This document shows, one piece after another, positions 11,801 to 25,223 of a DNA stretch of 64,000 nucleotides (the stretch's first letter is position 1; every line of letters starts with the position of its first letter). Under the pieces are notes generated by a model. The model was not told the DNA's origin and did not search any database. It worked only from the letters and a program-made list of their open reading frames with translations. A program made the position numbers and the translations under genes. Source of the stretch: Hysterangium stoloniferum (lineage: Eukaryota > Basidiomycota > Agaricomycetes > Hysterangiales > Hysterangiaceae). Location of the stretch: contig WHVD01000290.1 of NCBI GenBank assembly GCA_015178975.1, positions 1 to 64,000 on the forward strand, read 5' to 3'.

Positions 11801-12814
11801 CCGGACTTGGGTTGGGATGGAACATCAGGGATTTGGGAATGTCTACATCCATTATGTAGACTCCCTAGCCTCCCTAGACTCCCTATATCTATAGTAAGCT
11901 TTTATACCGACTAGTGTGTCTAGCTGAGTCTAGCCGAGCTAGATGGCTCTAGACAATATAGACGGCATACTTACTGATTTTCCCACTTTCCTGATGAATA
12001 TAATGCAGTTCAAGTTGTAGTATAAGCATAGATGATTGGTTGGATATGAAGTCACTTTAAGTTAAGTTAGTTATACATGTGGCATATCACTGAGATTTCT
12101 TGGTATTAGAGCCGAGAGTTCGTCGCATTGATATACTTCCTCGATCATTTAAACACAAAAAGGCTATAAAGATTTGCCAGCCTTTGTTTATGATGGCTTT
12201 GAGTCTGGACATTTCAAATATCCAATATATCGTGGGGGGGGTTGATTTACTGCTTGAGACAAATTGGTGAGCTAGCATGGCCGATGGTGACTCGTCCTAT
12301 ATATAAACTTGAAGTATTGTAGCAAGAACACATACCACTTTTACCATCATTGACCTGCCGCACAACGCACTAAGCTTCTTTCGAATATTGATTCGCTCTG
12401 GCCTACAACCCTTGATTCGCTCTATGAACTCCATATATGACACTCACGCCTCATTACGACACATTCACGATACGCTCCTGTATTTTATAATTTACCTACT
12501 ACAAGAATTTGTGCAAGACTCTCGAAGTACTGGACCTTCAACAGGACTGCCCGGATTGCGAGGAATGTCGAAATGGAGAAACTTTGGGGGGATACCTTCA
12601 ACATACACTAGTCGAAAAGCGACCTCAATAGATGGATTGAAAGTTCTACGAGGTGATCAACCGACAGTGACACAGCATGTTCTCCGCCGTTCCGAGACGT
12701 CTGCCTCAACGAAACATTGTTAACATCTGAATTGCTACTTTCTCCTTCAGCTATCGTTCACACCATATTACCACATGCTCATCTGGTTGGGGGGGGAGGG
12801 GTTTCGGGGCAGAT
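11801..12814. other. Spacer with no recognisable gene
   Basis: Contains a worn piece of flank block U (about 12040-12250), then unique sequence. A 111-codon plus-strand open stretch at 12388-12723 has no family I recognise and is probably chance. A G-rich run (eight G, then GAGGGG) lies near 12790. Confidence 0.4.
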
Positions 12815-13240
12815 TATACCCGACTGGTGCAAAATCCAAGCAATAAGTACAAGTAAGTCGTAATATCTAACGAGTATGAAATGCCTATATAGTATACACG
12901 TTTTCAATCATTCAATCTCAAGACATTCCGCATTCTGCGGTATGTGTCCGGTTCGCATAAAGCACGTAGGGTTCTTTGTTCTTGGTGATGCCTTTGTTAG
13001 CCAGGACAATCACCGCGTCCCATAATGAATCAAGGCTGCCAGGGATATGAATTGCGTGTTTGAGGTGCCATGTTGGTAGGAGGAATAGGGGGTTGCTGCT
13101 TAATGGATGTGTAAGAGGGGGACTACATTGTGTGTCCAATATCGCTTAAAGCATGTATTGTACCGAAATGAGATAGGAACGGCACTTTCGGACATCCACT
13201 GAAGGTCGGTAAATGTTTAAGTGAGGCCAAGAACTCACAT
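12815..13240 (+). pseudogene. Relic of an OPA3-like gene (exons 2-3)
   Basis: CAAGACATTCCGCATTCTGC (12918 on) lines up with the intron-2 acceptor and start of exon 3 of the intact OPA3 gene at 51393. From about 13149, TAAAGCATGTA, GAAATGAGATAGGAACG and AAGTGAGGCCAAGA line up with the rest of exon 3. A roughly 170-bp foreign piece splits the exon between them. The segment 12818-12850 weakly resembles exon 2. Frame is lost throughout. Its place between MFS copies B and C is where the unit's OPA3 gene would be expected. Confidence 0.65.
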
Positions 13241-13713
13241 GAAGAATCAAAACAACGAAGGTGTCGCAAATTAAGTCGAAAGATTAACGAATAAGGTTAA
13301 TAAGTTGGAGCGAAATTGATGACATGTTATGTTGTTTCTCACACGGGTCCTTCTCAAATCGTTGTTCAATTCCCCTGACCCGTATGATCCTCAGTAGAAA
13401 TCAGCTGATAGATAACCAGGTTATAAACTTAGAGAATGGCCATATCTGGTTTCACGGGCACCTTTGGTCGAGAGGGGCTGTTAGTTTACGTGAGAATGTA
13501 CGTAATCGCCATGGATGGTCAACCAGTTCTGGATTAAGATCTAGGACTTGTCCATTGGATCATGGATCAATTGCAAAAGGTATCTCCATCCGGAGAACTT
13601 CCCCTATGTCAAGAAACAGGGCACCGGATGTTCATTTCGGCACATAGGCGTCTGGGATACCACTTAGCTACGGCTCTGTTGGTTGTTTCGCAACTTGATT
13701 CGACCAACGCTAC
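13241..13713. other. Upstream region of MFS copy C
   Basis: No separate gene. The last 250 bp (GGATGGTCAACC.. and ..CTTCCCTATATCAGGAAGCAG-like words) are shared with the regions before copies D, F, G and I and likely hold the promoter and 5' UTR, which are similar across the array. Confidence 0.5.
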
Positions 13714-15844
13714 ATGGCTGAACTCGCTCCACTTCTTGAGGAACGTGAACTACCATACCTTACGCAGTCACGAGCTGATGATGTCTATGACCGTTTTACG
13801 CCTGCTCAAAAGCGTTTGATTGCATTTTTGATCGCCATGGCTGGGCTATTTCACTGTGAGTGGCCAAATGAAAATATAAACCTATGGATCCTTTGAAGAT
13901 GGTCATACTACTTCTACCCAATAGACATCGGAGAGGGTTCGATTATGCCCTGTGTACCAGCAATTGCTGAAGACCTTAACACTACGGGTGTTGTCGTCAA
14001 GTGATTCCTTTCAATCCATCAATTCGTTGACGTCGCTTCAACATGCCGATAGTTATACCACTGGGGCCTACAAACTCGGGTTAGCTATAGGGGGCTTAAT
14101 CGGGGCTCCTTATTCTAGTTTCTGTTCGTTTTCGCCATCTGACTTCTGAAGAAAGTCTTACATGACGTTGCATAGATGGTCGCCGGCCTATATATTTAAT
14201 TTCTTTACCACTTACTTTTATTGGTGGACTCATTTGTGCCGGGGCAAGAAACGTGTCTGAGTTGTTCATTGGACGTGGTTTTCAAGCCTTTGGGGCATCA
14301 TGGTCTGTTGGGCTTGTCTCCTTACTTGTAGTTTTATTCAGTTGGGGGAATACAATCAGCATTATGACAGTCGGTGCCACTGTTATCTGTGATATTTACA
14401 AACTGGAAGAACGAGGAACAGCTATGGGCGTTTTCTTAGGGGTATGTACATATTTCTATGCAACAAGTGCAGCTGACCAACGCCTCCAGCGCAGACGACT
14501 CTCTTCGGACCTCTAATTGCTCCAGTGCTCGGGGGGTGGCTAGCGACATATGTATCTTGGCGCGTGGTGCAACTCGGCGTAGTGATAATGGCATTAATCG
14601 GTTTTATAACTTTTGCCTTATGTCTTCCTGAAACGAGCCATCCCGGCACCAAAGGAATCGAAAAGCTTCGTATGGTCGACAATAGGGAAAGCCCCTTTGT
14701 CCAAAGCAACGGGACAGGCTGGAGATTTATATCGTTGAATCCGCTTCGGATACTACTTCTGTTAAAGAATCCCATTGTTGTTTTAGTGGTATATACGGCC
14801 GCTTAAGTGCTCACTCGGGGACTGAATTGCAGTCATTCACAGTCTCTGTTTGGATCGATTGCACTGGCGGCATATTGTGGTAAGGAAACTCTACAGAATA
14901 AACCCATGCTAAATGATATCTTTTCGCCAGTGGCTATGGCCCCTTTGTCTTACACGCTTGTAAGGACATATACGAACACTACTGCGCCACACCTTTCATA
15001 CCGTTTGCATTTATAGGGCCCGCGATACGAGATGAATAGTCCCATCTTAATTGGATTATGTTTTCTGCCTGCTGGGCTCGGTGACATCAGTTAGTTAAAT
15101 TGAAAGTTACAAGGACGTCGATATCTCATAGATTACCATTTCTGTAGCTGGGGCTCTGATTGCTGGCCGCTTAGCTGATATTGCTATTATTCGAGGGCGC
15201 CGACGCCGTCAAGGCAAATGGATTCCTGAAGATCGTCTTCTAGCAACGATTCCAGGCCTGTTACTGCTCATGCCATGTGCTTTAATAATTCTTGCGTTGT
15301 CCATCTCTTTCGTTCCTGGGGGAATTGGCTTAACAATAAGTCTTGTTTGTTTGTTTTTCAACGGGATGGGAGTGCGTAAATCGGATTATTGATTGACTCA
15401 CTATTGACCCTGACGGGGCTTTCACCATTGAGGTTGACATGACTATAGGCCCATGTTCAACATATCTTATTGATCTGTTCCATTTGGAAGGTGCAGAAGT
15501 TGTGGCAGTTTACACGTAATAATTTCGTTTATGGATAGTCTCTTCGTCAGTAACTGAGATATGAATATATGAATCACAGGGCAATGGGAAATGCGTTCGC
15601 TGCCATTGCATCTAGTGCAGCGCTGCCAATGATTTATCGTTTTGGCATTATCGCTACAAATACTCTTATGGCCGCCATGGCTTGGCTGACATGCATGTAC
15701 GTAAATTGCATCAATGGCAATGCGGGTAATCATTACTTACCGTTCTTGCTGATTTGAAGACTACTCTACATTACGATTAAAAATGGTGGCCGGCTACGGG
15801 CTTGGGTTGACATGGATGATACTGCAGTTCAAGTTGGTTTATAA
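13714..15844 (+). CDS. MFS transporter, DHA1/TPO-like (copy C, intact)
   Basis: Same family and role as copy A. Thirteen exons read cleanly: 13714-13855, 13925-14000, 14053-14123, 14176-14302, 14360-14441, 14495-14788, 14843-14879, 14931-14959, 15017-15089, 15148-15375, 15449-15515, 15580-15696 and 15760-15844, for 475 residues ending at TAA. Motifs: DRFTPAQKRLIAFL, YGRRPIYLISLP (motif A), KLEERGTAMGVFLG, FLPAGLGD, WIPEDRLLATIPGLL, SLVCLFFNGMGV and RLRAWVDMDD at the tail. Exon 4 could be read straight through the fourth intron without a stop, but splicing 14303-14359 gives the residue count the family has there. Copies E and H are its closest relatives. Confidence 0.82.
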
Positions 15845-17258
15845 CACATAGTTGTCTGGTTGCGTGGCAAGTTGCTGTCGGCGTAGAGTCAGTCATGAAG
15901 TCATAGATACGATCGTCGATTCATTGAACTAGTACTTGGATATCATGGGAGGAGGACTTCCCACTTTGTGACGAGCGACGAGTGCTGAAAGGGTGGACCC
16001 TAAAATATCAGTGAGAGGGATTGGGGATTGGGACATACCTTCATATAGCAAAATACACTAGCCCAGTGCAAAACTCCAAACAAGGCTTGGAACAAGACCC
16101 AAGCTCAGGATGATCGCGAATTTCGTTATTCATGTGCAAACTGGGAAGAACCCTTGTTTACCAACCCGCCCATTTTTCCATTTTTCGACTGCGTGTTAGC
16201 ATTCAGATGTTTTTCACCCCCCTGTAAGGAGACAGATGATATAAATTATTTCATTCGGAATTTGATAAGAATTACTTGCTGTTCGAGGAATTCTCTACGT
16301 TACGATTGGGAATGGTGAACAACTAGGGGATGGGGTTCAACGACGTGGATTAGACAGCAATTCAACACTTGTTATAAGGCATAGGTGTCTGGTTGGATGT
16401 GAAATTACCTTCCGGTTAGAGGAGGCATCTCGCCGTACTGACCTTCATTCCCTCAGATGTTTGAAAACTGAAGGATTGGGAAGGATTTCTGGGTTTCCTT
16501 CGAAGAACAACGACGATCTATCGAGTTGAAATGCTTCGAATATCCAGCATAAAGGGGTCCGATCGACATACAACTGAGACAAATCGATGATTGGTGGGAT
16601 GGGGGTGTAGGTCTTCTAACGAGAAATCATGGAGATAGTTACTCACTAGATAATTTGCGAGAGGCTGATCCTAGGAATACAGAAAAGGTTACGTGAACAG
16701 GCACAGGAAGGAAAAATAAAACTAGATATACGATATTTATTATTATTAACAGCCTGCGCATAAATGCGTCGCCATCCCTATATTATCGGGGTGAAGTCAT
16801 AGATGCGATTAAAGAGTTAATTAATAGAGAGTGAATGGTCTTCCTGATATGATTATTAGGAACCCATTCAGTTTGCTAATATTTCATTAGTTGCAAATAC
16901 TCTCTAATACATGGCTAGTTATAAAGTTAGGAAATGGCCGCATCTGGTTTCACGACTCTTGATTCACAACGACTGTTGGTTTATTTAAGAGTTGTGAGTC
17001 TGAATCAGCTGTAGACAATGAACTATATTACCGTCTTGGATGGTCAACCCGTTCTGGAATCTAAAAGGAGTCGGAGAAATTCCTACAAGTCCATCGGACC
17101 ACAGATCGATTGCAAACAGGTATTTCAAAGATCCGGGCCCCGGGTAAACTTCCCTATATCAGGAAGCAGAACACCAGATGTTCATTTCGGCAAATAGGTG
17201 TGAGATACCACTTATCTACGACGCCGTTGGTTGTTTCGCTTGATTCGACCAAAGCTAC
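15845..17258. repeat. Spacer between MFS copies C and D (blocks V and U)
   Basis: No gene seen. Block V (about 15960-16180: GACGAGTGCTGAAAGGGTGG, then AAGAACCCTTGTTTACCAAC) recurs after copy F (37140-37340) and in part near 47570. Block U (about 16360-16640) recurs before copies F, G and I. At 16162-16200 the sequence shows the unoccupied version of the site where the solo LTR 37342-37735 sits in the copy-F flank. Confidence 0.65.
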
Positions 17259-19672
17259 ATGGCTGAACGAGCTCCCCTTCTTAACGAACATGCTCATGGC
17301 ACACGATACTCTACGCAGTCACAAGCAGATAAGGTCTATGACCGTTTTACGCCTACTCATAAACGTTTGATTACCTGTTTGGTCGCCATGTCTGGGTTGG
17401 TGGAATGTGAGTGACCAAGCTAGATGCAAGTTTTGAAGTTGATTATACTATTACCAACAGCCATCGTAGTGGAGTCTTTTCTACCCTGCGTACCAGCAGT
17501 TGCTAAGGACTTTGACACTACGGGGGTTGTCATCCCGTGAATAATCCCCCTTTAATCTTTCACATCACTCAACACGCACAGTAATGTCATCGGGCTGTCC
17601 AAAATGGTGTTAGTTGTAGGAATATTGATCGCGGCGCCTTACGCTAGTTTCTGTTCGTTTTTACCGTTTGAGATATTTTCTTCTAAGGACAAACTACATG
17701 ACATTTCATAGACGGTCGTCGGCCCTTATATTTAGTTTCCCTGCCAAATACTTTCATTGGAGGGCTCATTTGTGCCAGCGCAAGCAATGTGCCTCAGCTG
17801 CTCGTTGGACGCGGTTTTCAAGCCATTGGGGCAGCATGGTCTGTTGAGTTTCTCTTCTTGCATGGGGGGCTCTCATTCAGTTGGGGGATGCGACCAGCAT
17901 CTTGCCAATTGGCGCCAATGTTATCTCTGATCTTTACAAGCTGGAAGAACGAGGAACAGCTATTGGTTTTTTCTTAGGGGTATGCAAATACTTTTATGCA
18001 AAAAAGTACGGCTGACTTGTACCCCCGGCGCAGGCGACTCTCTTTGGACATCTAATTGCTCCAGTGCTTGGGGGGTGGCTAGCGACATACTCGTCTTGGC
18101 GCGTGGTGCCACTCGGCACAGCGACGATTGCATTGATCGATTTTGTAATTGTTGTTCTATTCCTTCCTGAAACGAGCCATCCAGGTATGAGAGGAGTCGA
18201 AAAGATTCGCATGGCCGAGAATCTGCGGCAAGATCCCTCTGTTCAAAGCGACAGGACAGGCTGGAGGTTTATATTGTTGAATCCGCTTCGGATACTCCTT
18301 CTGTTGAAGAATTCCATTCTTGTCAATGTGGTAGATATGTCTGCTTATATGCTCACTCAAAATTTAATTCACACACCAACAGTCTCTATCCGTATCGTTT
18401 GCAACAGTAGCACATTACGGTAAGCAAACTCTACAAAATAACCCCACGCCAAGATGATATGCTTTATCTAGGGGTCATGGTTCCTTTGTCTTACACGATT
18501 GTAAACACATATTCGAACACTATTGTGCCCCACTGATTGTTAATATCGTTCGCACATACAGGGTCCACGATACGGGATGACCAGCCCCTCTTTGATTGGA
18601 CTATGTTTCTTGCCTGCTGGACTTGGTGACATCGGTAAATTTCAGTTGAAAGTTTCGAGGAAATTGATATCTCATAGAGTACGATTACTGTAGCTGGGTC
18701 TCTAATTGGTGGCCGCCTAGCTGATATTACTATTATCAGAGGGCGCAGATGGCGTTGTAATCCCGTCGTCAATTGGGATCACTGGCGGTCACACGAGTTG
18801 ACAGGACCACGGTGTATTGTCTAGAACTGAGACGATATACAAGATGTTGCAGCGTACGGTAAGTTCTAAGGACTGGAAGACTTCCTAGCTATTTAAGTAT
18901 GTGCCGCGATCGTGTGTTAATGGAACAATAGTGGAGGTGAACAAAAGGAAACAAGGGGCATATGCGAACAAAGGGAAACAAAGTGTGGAGGCGAACAAAG
19001 GGAAACAAGACAATGCGTAAGGCTGGGGCGCCAGGCTTACAGGCGTCAAGGCAAATGGTTTCCTGAGGATCGTCTTCTAGCGGCGATTCCAGGCTTGTTA
19101 TTCCTCACGCCGTGCGCTTTGATAACGCTGGGATTGTCCATTGCTTTTATACCTGGAAACGTCGGCTTAACAATTAGCCTTATTTGTCTATTTTTCAATG
19201 CGATGGGAGTGCGTCAATCCGGGTGTCAATCAACTAAATATTGATTCTAACGTTACTTCTACTCGCTAAGGTTCACTCGGTTATAGGCCCATGTTCGACA
19301 TATCTTGTCGATCTGTTTCCTTCGCAAGGCGCAGAATTTCTGGCAGTCGTAATGTAATCATTTCGTTTGTGTTTTGTCTCTTCGTCCGTAACTGGGAGTA
19401 TGAATCACAGGGCAGCAAGGAATGCGTTCGGTGCCATCACTACTATCGCAGCACTGCCAATAATTCACCAATTTGGCATTATCACGACATACAATACTAT
19501 GGCCGTCTTGGTTTGGCTGGGATGCATGTACGTAAATTGTATCATTTTCAATTGATAAGGATTGCTTACTATTCTGCCGGCTTGAAGACTACTCTACGTT
19601 ACGATTAGAAATGGTGACCGACTACGGGCTTGGGTTAACACGGATGGTACTGCACTTCAAGCTCCGTTATGA
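17259..19672 (+). pseudogene. MFS transporter copy D, cut by a solo LTR
   Basis: All 13 exons are present and in phase up to exon 9 (start ATG 17259; GRRPLYLVSLPNTF, KLEERGTAIGFFLG, PETSHPGMRGVEKI). In exon 9, just after the RGRRWR codons, a 286-bp LTR (18756-19041) is inserted with a GGCGT duplication and brings stops. Downstream exons 9b-12 continue in good order to the usual TGA at 19670-19672. Apart from the insertion I see no disabling change, so the gene died recently. Belongs to the D/F/G/I subgroup. Confidence 0.85.
18756..19041. repeat. Solo LTR (286 bp) in exon 9 of copy D, TSD GGCGT
   Basis: TGTAATCCC at the left, GGCTTACA at the right, GGCGT at 18751-18755 and 19042-19046. The other MFS copies have the uninterrupted GGCGTCAAGG here. 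Inside are three near-repeats of GAACAAAGGGAAACAA (about 18945-19010). Similar ends to the LTRs at 5274 and 37342, but the interiors differ. Confidence 0.88.
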
Positions 19673-20143
19673 TGCGTGGGAAGTTGCTGTCGGGGTGTAT
19701 GATAGGTCATGAAGTCATAGATACGACCATGGATTCACTGAACTAGTCCTTGAATATCAAGGGAGGAAGCCTACCCGCTTTGCGACGAGTGCTGAGATGG
19801 AGAACCATCAGTGAAGTTATATCATTGGCAATTTGACAAGAATTACTTACTGTTTTCTACGTTACGATTGGGAATGATTAACAACTACCAGTGGTTGGGG
19901 TTGACGTGAATTATACTGCAGTTCAACACTTGTTATAAGGCATAGGTATCTGGTTGAGTGTGAAATTACTCTCGGGCACTGTTTGAGATTTTTTTGTATT
20001 GAGAATGGAGGCCCCATCTCGTGAGCGTCGAACTGACTCTTCACTCCCTCAGATGTTTAAAACTAACAGATCAAGAACGGAGAACAATCAACCATTATAT
20101 CGTCCCTCTGTAACGAAAATACAGGAAATCTCTTCAATACAAG
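19673..20143. other. Spacer downstream of MFS copy D
   Basis: No gene. The stretch is shared with the regions after copies G (40.73-41.18 kb) and I (50.33-50.78 kb): GAAGTTGCTGTCGGGGT, TTGACAAGAATTACTTACTG, then CCATTATATCG. It is the conserved spacer between the transporter and OPA3 and is cut at 20144 by the Copia insertion. Confidence 0.6.
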
Positions 20144-20571
20144 TGTTAGTAATCAAGTCTTATAAACCGAAATCGGAATCAAACCTACGATGACGAGTAT
20201 ATGCGCATATATGTGCATATATTGAAATGCCGTTAAGGGGGAGTAACTCCTAATTACAAATTTCTCCTGAATGATGCAATTGACTAGAAACTTCGAGCAT
20301 CAAAATTTCTCCTTTTTTTACTCCCCTAATAACTCTCCTAAAATAATTAGAAAGTAAATAAAAAGTCGCAATATTTCGCCATATACCTCAGTGAAGTTTA
20401 CTCACTCACTCACTGAGGTATATGCACAATCATTTATTATCATTCTATTACTTATTAAACATCTTGTAGCTTCGCAAACAGGTACTATAATATATAGTGA
20501 AGTTTACTCACTCACTCACTGAGCTTAGCAAACAGACTCTACCCTTCCGAAATCTTGTTTTCTACTCAACA
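20144..20571 (+). repeat. 5' LTR of Copia-2 (428 bp)
   Basis: TGTTAGTAATCAAG at the start and TCTACTCAACA at the end. Contains a 9-bp-stem hairpin (CCTCAGTGA...TCACTGAGG, about 20386-20419) whose loop is a short ACTC repeat, and a second, half-open version near 20495-20523. A solo copy of the same LTR, 428 bp on the other strand, is at 45215-45642. Confidence 0.93.
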
Positions 20572-20573
20572 GG

Positions 20574-23500
20574 TTATGGGCCCTGCTATAGTCATACTCG
20601 AGAAACTCGCCGATAATGGCGAAAATTGGATCGCTTGGAAAAGCCGAATATTATCCATATTGGAATCAGGTGCACTGTTGAAACACATTGACAGAAGTGC
20701 ACAGCACCCCCCAGATCCTATGATATATGTCGCAGGAACTATATTAACAAATGACCAGTTAGATCTCATGGACAAGCAAGAGGAACGTTTGGATCGTTAC
20801 CTCGCACGTGAAGGACGAGTCAAAGCTCAGATCTTCCTATCTGTTGGCCCTTCTCTTATGCTCAGTCTCCAAAGACTCAATACAGCAAGAGAAGTATGGG
20901 AGGCCATTTGCCAAGAATTCAAGTCAAAGCCGAAAATGGCTCAAGTTGACTTGCAGTGCAGAATGCGCACTCTAAAATGCAAAGAAGGGGAAGATGTGCA
21001 TTCCCACCTTGACACCCCGCTTGAAATGCATCAGCGATTAGCAGGCATGGGAATGAAGATAGAAGATACCGATTTCTTCAATATCATGTTGAGTTCACTC
21101 CCAGACTCTTACGACGTCATGATGAACACAGTAATGACTTCTGCAACAGCCACTGGAACTGTTTTAATCCCAACAAGTCTAATAACAATGATCAAAGCCG
21201 AATATGAGCGTAGAAAATCAAAGAAAGCCCCAAACTCAACTAATAACAACAATCAAGCCCTCCTAGCCAATACTAAGGGCCAGCGACGAAGTACAGGCCC
21301 TAGCAATAACTCCTGGAACTCGAGAAACACCTCCACAACTCAAAATCGAAACCTAACATGCTTCAATCCAAATTGCAGATGGATTGGGCATGTCATAGCT
21401 GATTGTTGGGCTAAAGGTGGTGGTAAGGAGGGGCAGGGACCAAGATATATGTGTGGAAGTTTAAGGCGCAATACCACAAACCAAAGGGGATACAATACAG
21501 GCAACAACAGGAATGCAAATACTGCAAACGAAGAGTCATATGCATTCGCTAGCTCACTAAACACGGGGATTTTAACAAATGACGAAACTAGCAACAATGG
21601 TACCAAAATCGTCGAAGTATGGGACTCTGGGGCCAACTCTGATATATCCCCATATCTAAGCTTATTCTCAAGCTTCAAAACAATAGATCCACCTCAGAAA
21701 ATTTGCGCTGCTGATAAGACAGAGTTCTTACCCACAGGAATTGGCAACATGTGCATACAAGTGCAAAACGGCAGCAAGCCCACTAACATCACATTACAAA
21801 ATGTGTTGTACTCACCTGAATTAGCCTTTACTTTAGTGTCCATCGCATGCTGCGATAAAAAGGGGTTCTCATGCACATTCAGCGATGGAAAATGCACCCT
21901 TCGAAATCTGGAGGGAGGTATATGTGGGCAAATTGATCAAATCAACAGTCTTTATCAAAGAAGCTATATTATCCACGAGACCAATAATCTACACGATGAA
22001 GCTTGCACTACGATGACAATAAATGAACTGCATACACGTATGGGACACATAGCACCAGCTGCTGTGAAGCGAATGGTCGAAAGTGGGGCAATCGAAGGAA
22101 TTACATTAGACCACTCGAAGCCTATTGAATTTTGCGAAGCCTGTATCAAAGGGAAGATCACTCAAGAGCCAATTCCAAAAGTTTGGAAATCAGAACGAGC
22201 CAAACTTCAAGGCCAGAAGATATACACCAATGTGTGGGGGCCATCCGAAGTTCAAACTATCAGAGGTTGTAGATGGTATATATCATTTACTGATAATTTT
22301 ACAAGGGAAACAAGAACCTACCTGATGAAAATGAAGGGAGAAGCATTCCAAAAGTACAAAGCATACGAGGCATTCTTAAAGCAACAAAGAGACACTACAA
22401 TTAAGAAGTTACAATCAGACAATGGAGGCGAATACACATCTAATGAGTTTAAAGACTATCTATCCTCATGTGGAACTCTCCAATAATTAACCATTCATGA
22501 CACTCCCCAACAGAATGGTGTCGCGGAAAGACTAAATCGAACATTAGTCGAACACACCCAATCGATGCTTATCGCTGCCAATCTGCCCAAGTTTTTATGG
22601 GGTGAGTGCATACAACATGCAGTTTATCTGAAGAATAGGACTGCAACATCAGCTCTCAATGGAAAAACACCATATGAGCTAATCCACAACAAAAAGCCGA
22701 ATCTAAGGGACTTACCGGAATGGGGAGAAATTGTATATGTGAGGATGGAGCCAGAGGGAGGTAAACTAGGACCCAAGGCAAAAGAGGGCCACTGGGTCGG
22801 GTACAGTTTTAACAGTGAAGGACACTGCATATATTGGCCAGAAAGATGCACCGTAACCGTAGAATGAAATGTAGCATTCCCCAAGCAAGCTGAGGCTCCT
22901 ATACTTGTATCAGGAAGGGATCTAGAACACAAAACATACAAGATACTTCCTCAAATGCCTACAGATGTACCATTACCCGAATCACCTCAAGTTATCATTC
23001 CAGACCTACCAGAAACCACAGAATCCTTACCTCAAGAGCAATTAAGACAAAGTTCAAGAACTAGATTTCCATCTGATTATATGCACCATCTTAGACAAGG
23101 GGAAGGTACCGCAGGTTCTAGTCAAATCAAATTTTCTTCAAAACTGCAAGTACCAGAAGAGCTCAGAAAAGCTACATGTGTTATATTAGAAGATGAAAAT
23201 GGTTTTGATGAAGACTCAATTTTATGGGAAGACAGTCCAAGTGAGCCGCCAATTATGGTCGATAAAAACATCTTGTATACAGACACATACAGCCCATTGG
23301 AGTGGATGGACTTTACAGACAGGATGGACAGTGCGAGATTGGAAATGATAGGGATGGTTGCAAACCTTCAAGAAGAAGTGCCAGCTACAGTGGAAGAGGC
23401 TATGAGAGGAGACGATTGGCCATTGTGGAAGCCGGCATTTTTAAAGGAGTTGAAGGCCTTACACGATTTAGACACCTGGGAACTCGTCGATAAACCCGAA

Positions 23501-24949
23501 GAAGTCAATATAGTCGGTTCTAAATGGACATTAAGAATAAAATGCGATGCAAATGGAAAAATTACCACATACAAAGCACAACTCGTAGCCCAAGGCTTTA
23601 CACAAGTATTCGGGACGGACTATGAAGAGACGTTTTCTCCCATTGTTCATCTAGCTTCACTGAGGCTTATCACAGGCATAGCAGCTCAGAACAGCTGGCC
23701 TATAGAGCAAATGGATGTTAACAATGCATACTTAAATGTGAAGCTTACAGAAACGGTGTATATGCACCAACCACTGGGATTTCCTCAAGGTCCAGCATCA
23801 AAAGTCCTTAAATTGAAAAAGGTCCTATATGGTTTAAAACAGTCAGGTAGAGAATGGTACAAGCTACTCAGCAAGGTGATGAATCAAATGGGATTTACTT
23901 GCTCACTATCCGATCCAGCCATATTCTACAAACGAGTGGAACACAGTATTATCATTATTGCAGTAGCTGTGGACAATCTCACCATCACTGCAAATACGAA
24001 TGAAGGGATAATTCAAACAAAGGAGCAATTCAAATCGCATTTCAAAATGAAAGATATGGGTGAATTACATTGGTTACTAAATATAGAGGTCAAATACAAT
24101 ATAAAAGCACATACAATCTCATTCGGGCAAACCACATATATCAACTTGATTATCAAACATGTCAATTTACAAGATGCAGTTCCAATCACACTGCCTATGG
24201 ACCCCAAACCATTATTATCAAAAGAACAATGACCTACTACACCAAAGGAACATGAAAATATGAAGAACATTCCATATCGCGAAGCCATTGGTTCATTAAT
24301 GTGGGCCGCAATGGGTACAAGACCAGATATTGCTTTCGCAGTATCTATTCTATCTCAATTTATGGAGAATCCAGGACGAATACATTGGGAAGCAACGAAA
24401 AGAGTACTAAAATATTTGAAGGGAACACAAGACTTCAAATTAACATTAGGAAGAAACGAAAGTGGTATAATGGGGTATACAGATGCGGATTGGGGACAAC
24501 AACCAGATTGACATTCAATGTCAGGCTATTGTTTTCTATTAAATGGTGGAGCATTCTCTTGGAGTTCAAACAAACAAAGACTTGTAACTGTATCTAGCAC
24601 CGAGGCCAAATTTGTTGCAGCCACATATGCCATCAAAGAGGCATGCTGGATTTGCAAATTCATGAACGAAGTTTTTCATCCATTCACCAAATCAATCACA
24701 CTCCATTGTGACAATCAAGCTGCTATTATCATATCGAAGAATAATAGATTTCAAGGACGAACAAAGCACATCGATATACGATACAAATTCATATACGAAA
24801 TTGTGGAGAATGGCACAATTACACTCGCATATTGTCCTACTGAAGATATGACAGCAGACATATTCACCAAAGCTTTACCTCGCCCAAAACTCATCTATTT
24901 TAAATCAAAACTCGGTCTTATCAATACTCGACTTGAGGGGAAGTGTTAG
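20574..24949 (+). CDS. Copia-2 gag-pol region (broken)
   Basis: Domains in Copia order: Gag with a UBN2-like region (LQRLNTAREVWEAICQEFKS), a CCHC-like knuckle (CFNPNCRWIGHVIADC), protease (VWDSGANSDISP), pre-integrase and integrase (HTRMGHIAPAAVKRM; SDNGGEYTSNEF), reverse transcriptase (EQMDVNNAYLNVKL; YGLKQSGREWY; AVDNLTIT) and RNase H (SSTEAKFVAATYA; CDNQAAIII). The coordinates cover the whole region, which holds about four breaks and so is not a working polyprotein. The ATG overlaps the primer site, as in the young Copia element. Confidence 0.88.
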
Positions 24950-25223
24950 TAATCAAGTCTTCGCATAAACCGAAATCGGAATCAAACCTACAATGATGAG
25001 TATATGCACATATATGTGCATATAATGAAATGCCGTTAAGGGGGAGTAACTCCTAATTACAAATTTCTCCTGAATGATGCAATTGACTAGAAACTTCGAG
25101 CATCAAAATTTCTCCTTTTTTTACTCCCCTAATAACTCTCCTAAAATAATTCGAAAGTAAATAAAAAGTCACAATATTTCACCATATACCTCAGTGAAGT
25201 TTACTCACTCACTCACTGAGGTA

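Noticed and set aside
12388-12723. 111-codon open frame in the B-C spacer
   Set aside because: No family, no splice context, not repeated in other units.
14303-14340. A very short (35-38 nt) intron in MFS exon 4 (GTTGAG or GTTGGG donor, TTCAG acceptor)
   Set aside because: It puts copies A, B, C and F out of frame in different ways. Using the GTCTGT donor and the conserved ATCAG acceptor (56-59 nt) keeps all good copies in frame and gives the residue spacing expected for helix 4.
18900-19010. GAACAAAGGGAAACAA repeats as a CRISPR-like or regulatory array
   Set aside because: Only three near-copies, all inside a 286-bp solo LTR of a eukaryotic genome.
20400-20420. ACTC microsatellite in the Copia-2 LTR as an independent repeat feature
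   Set aside because: It is the loop and stem of the LTR hairpin and recurs only with the LTR.
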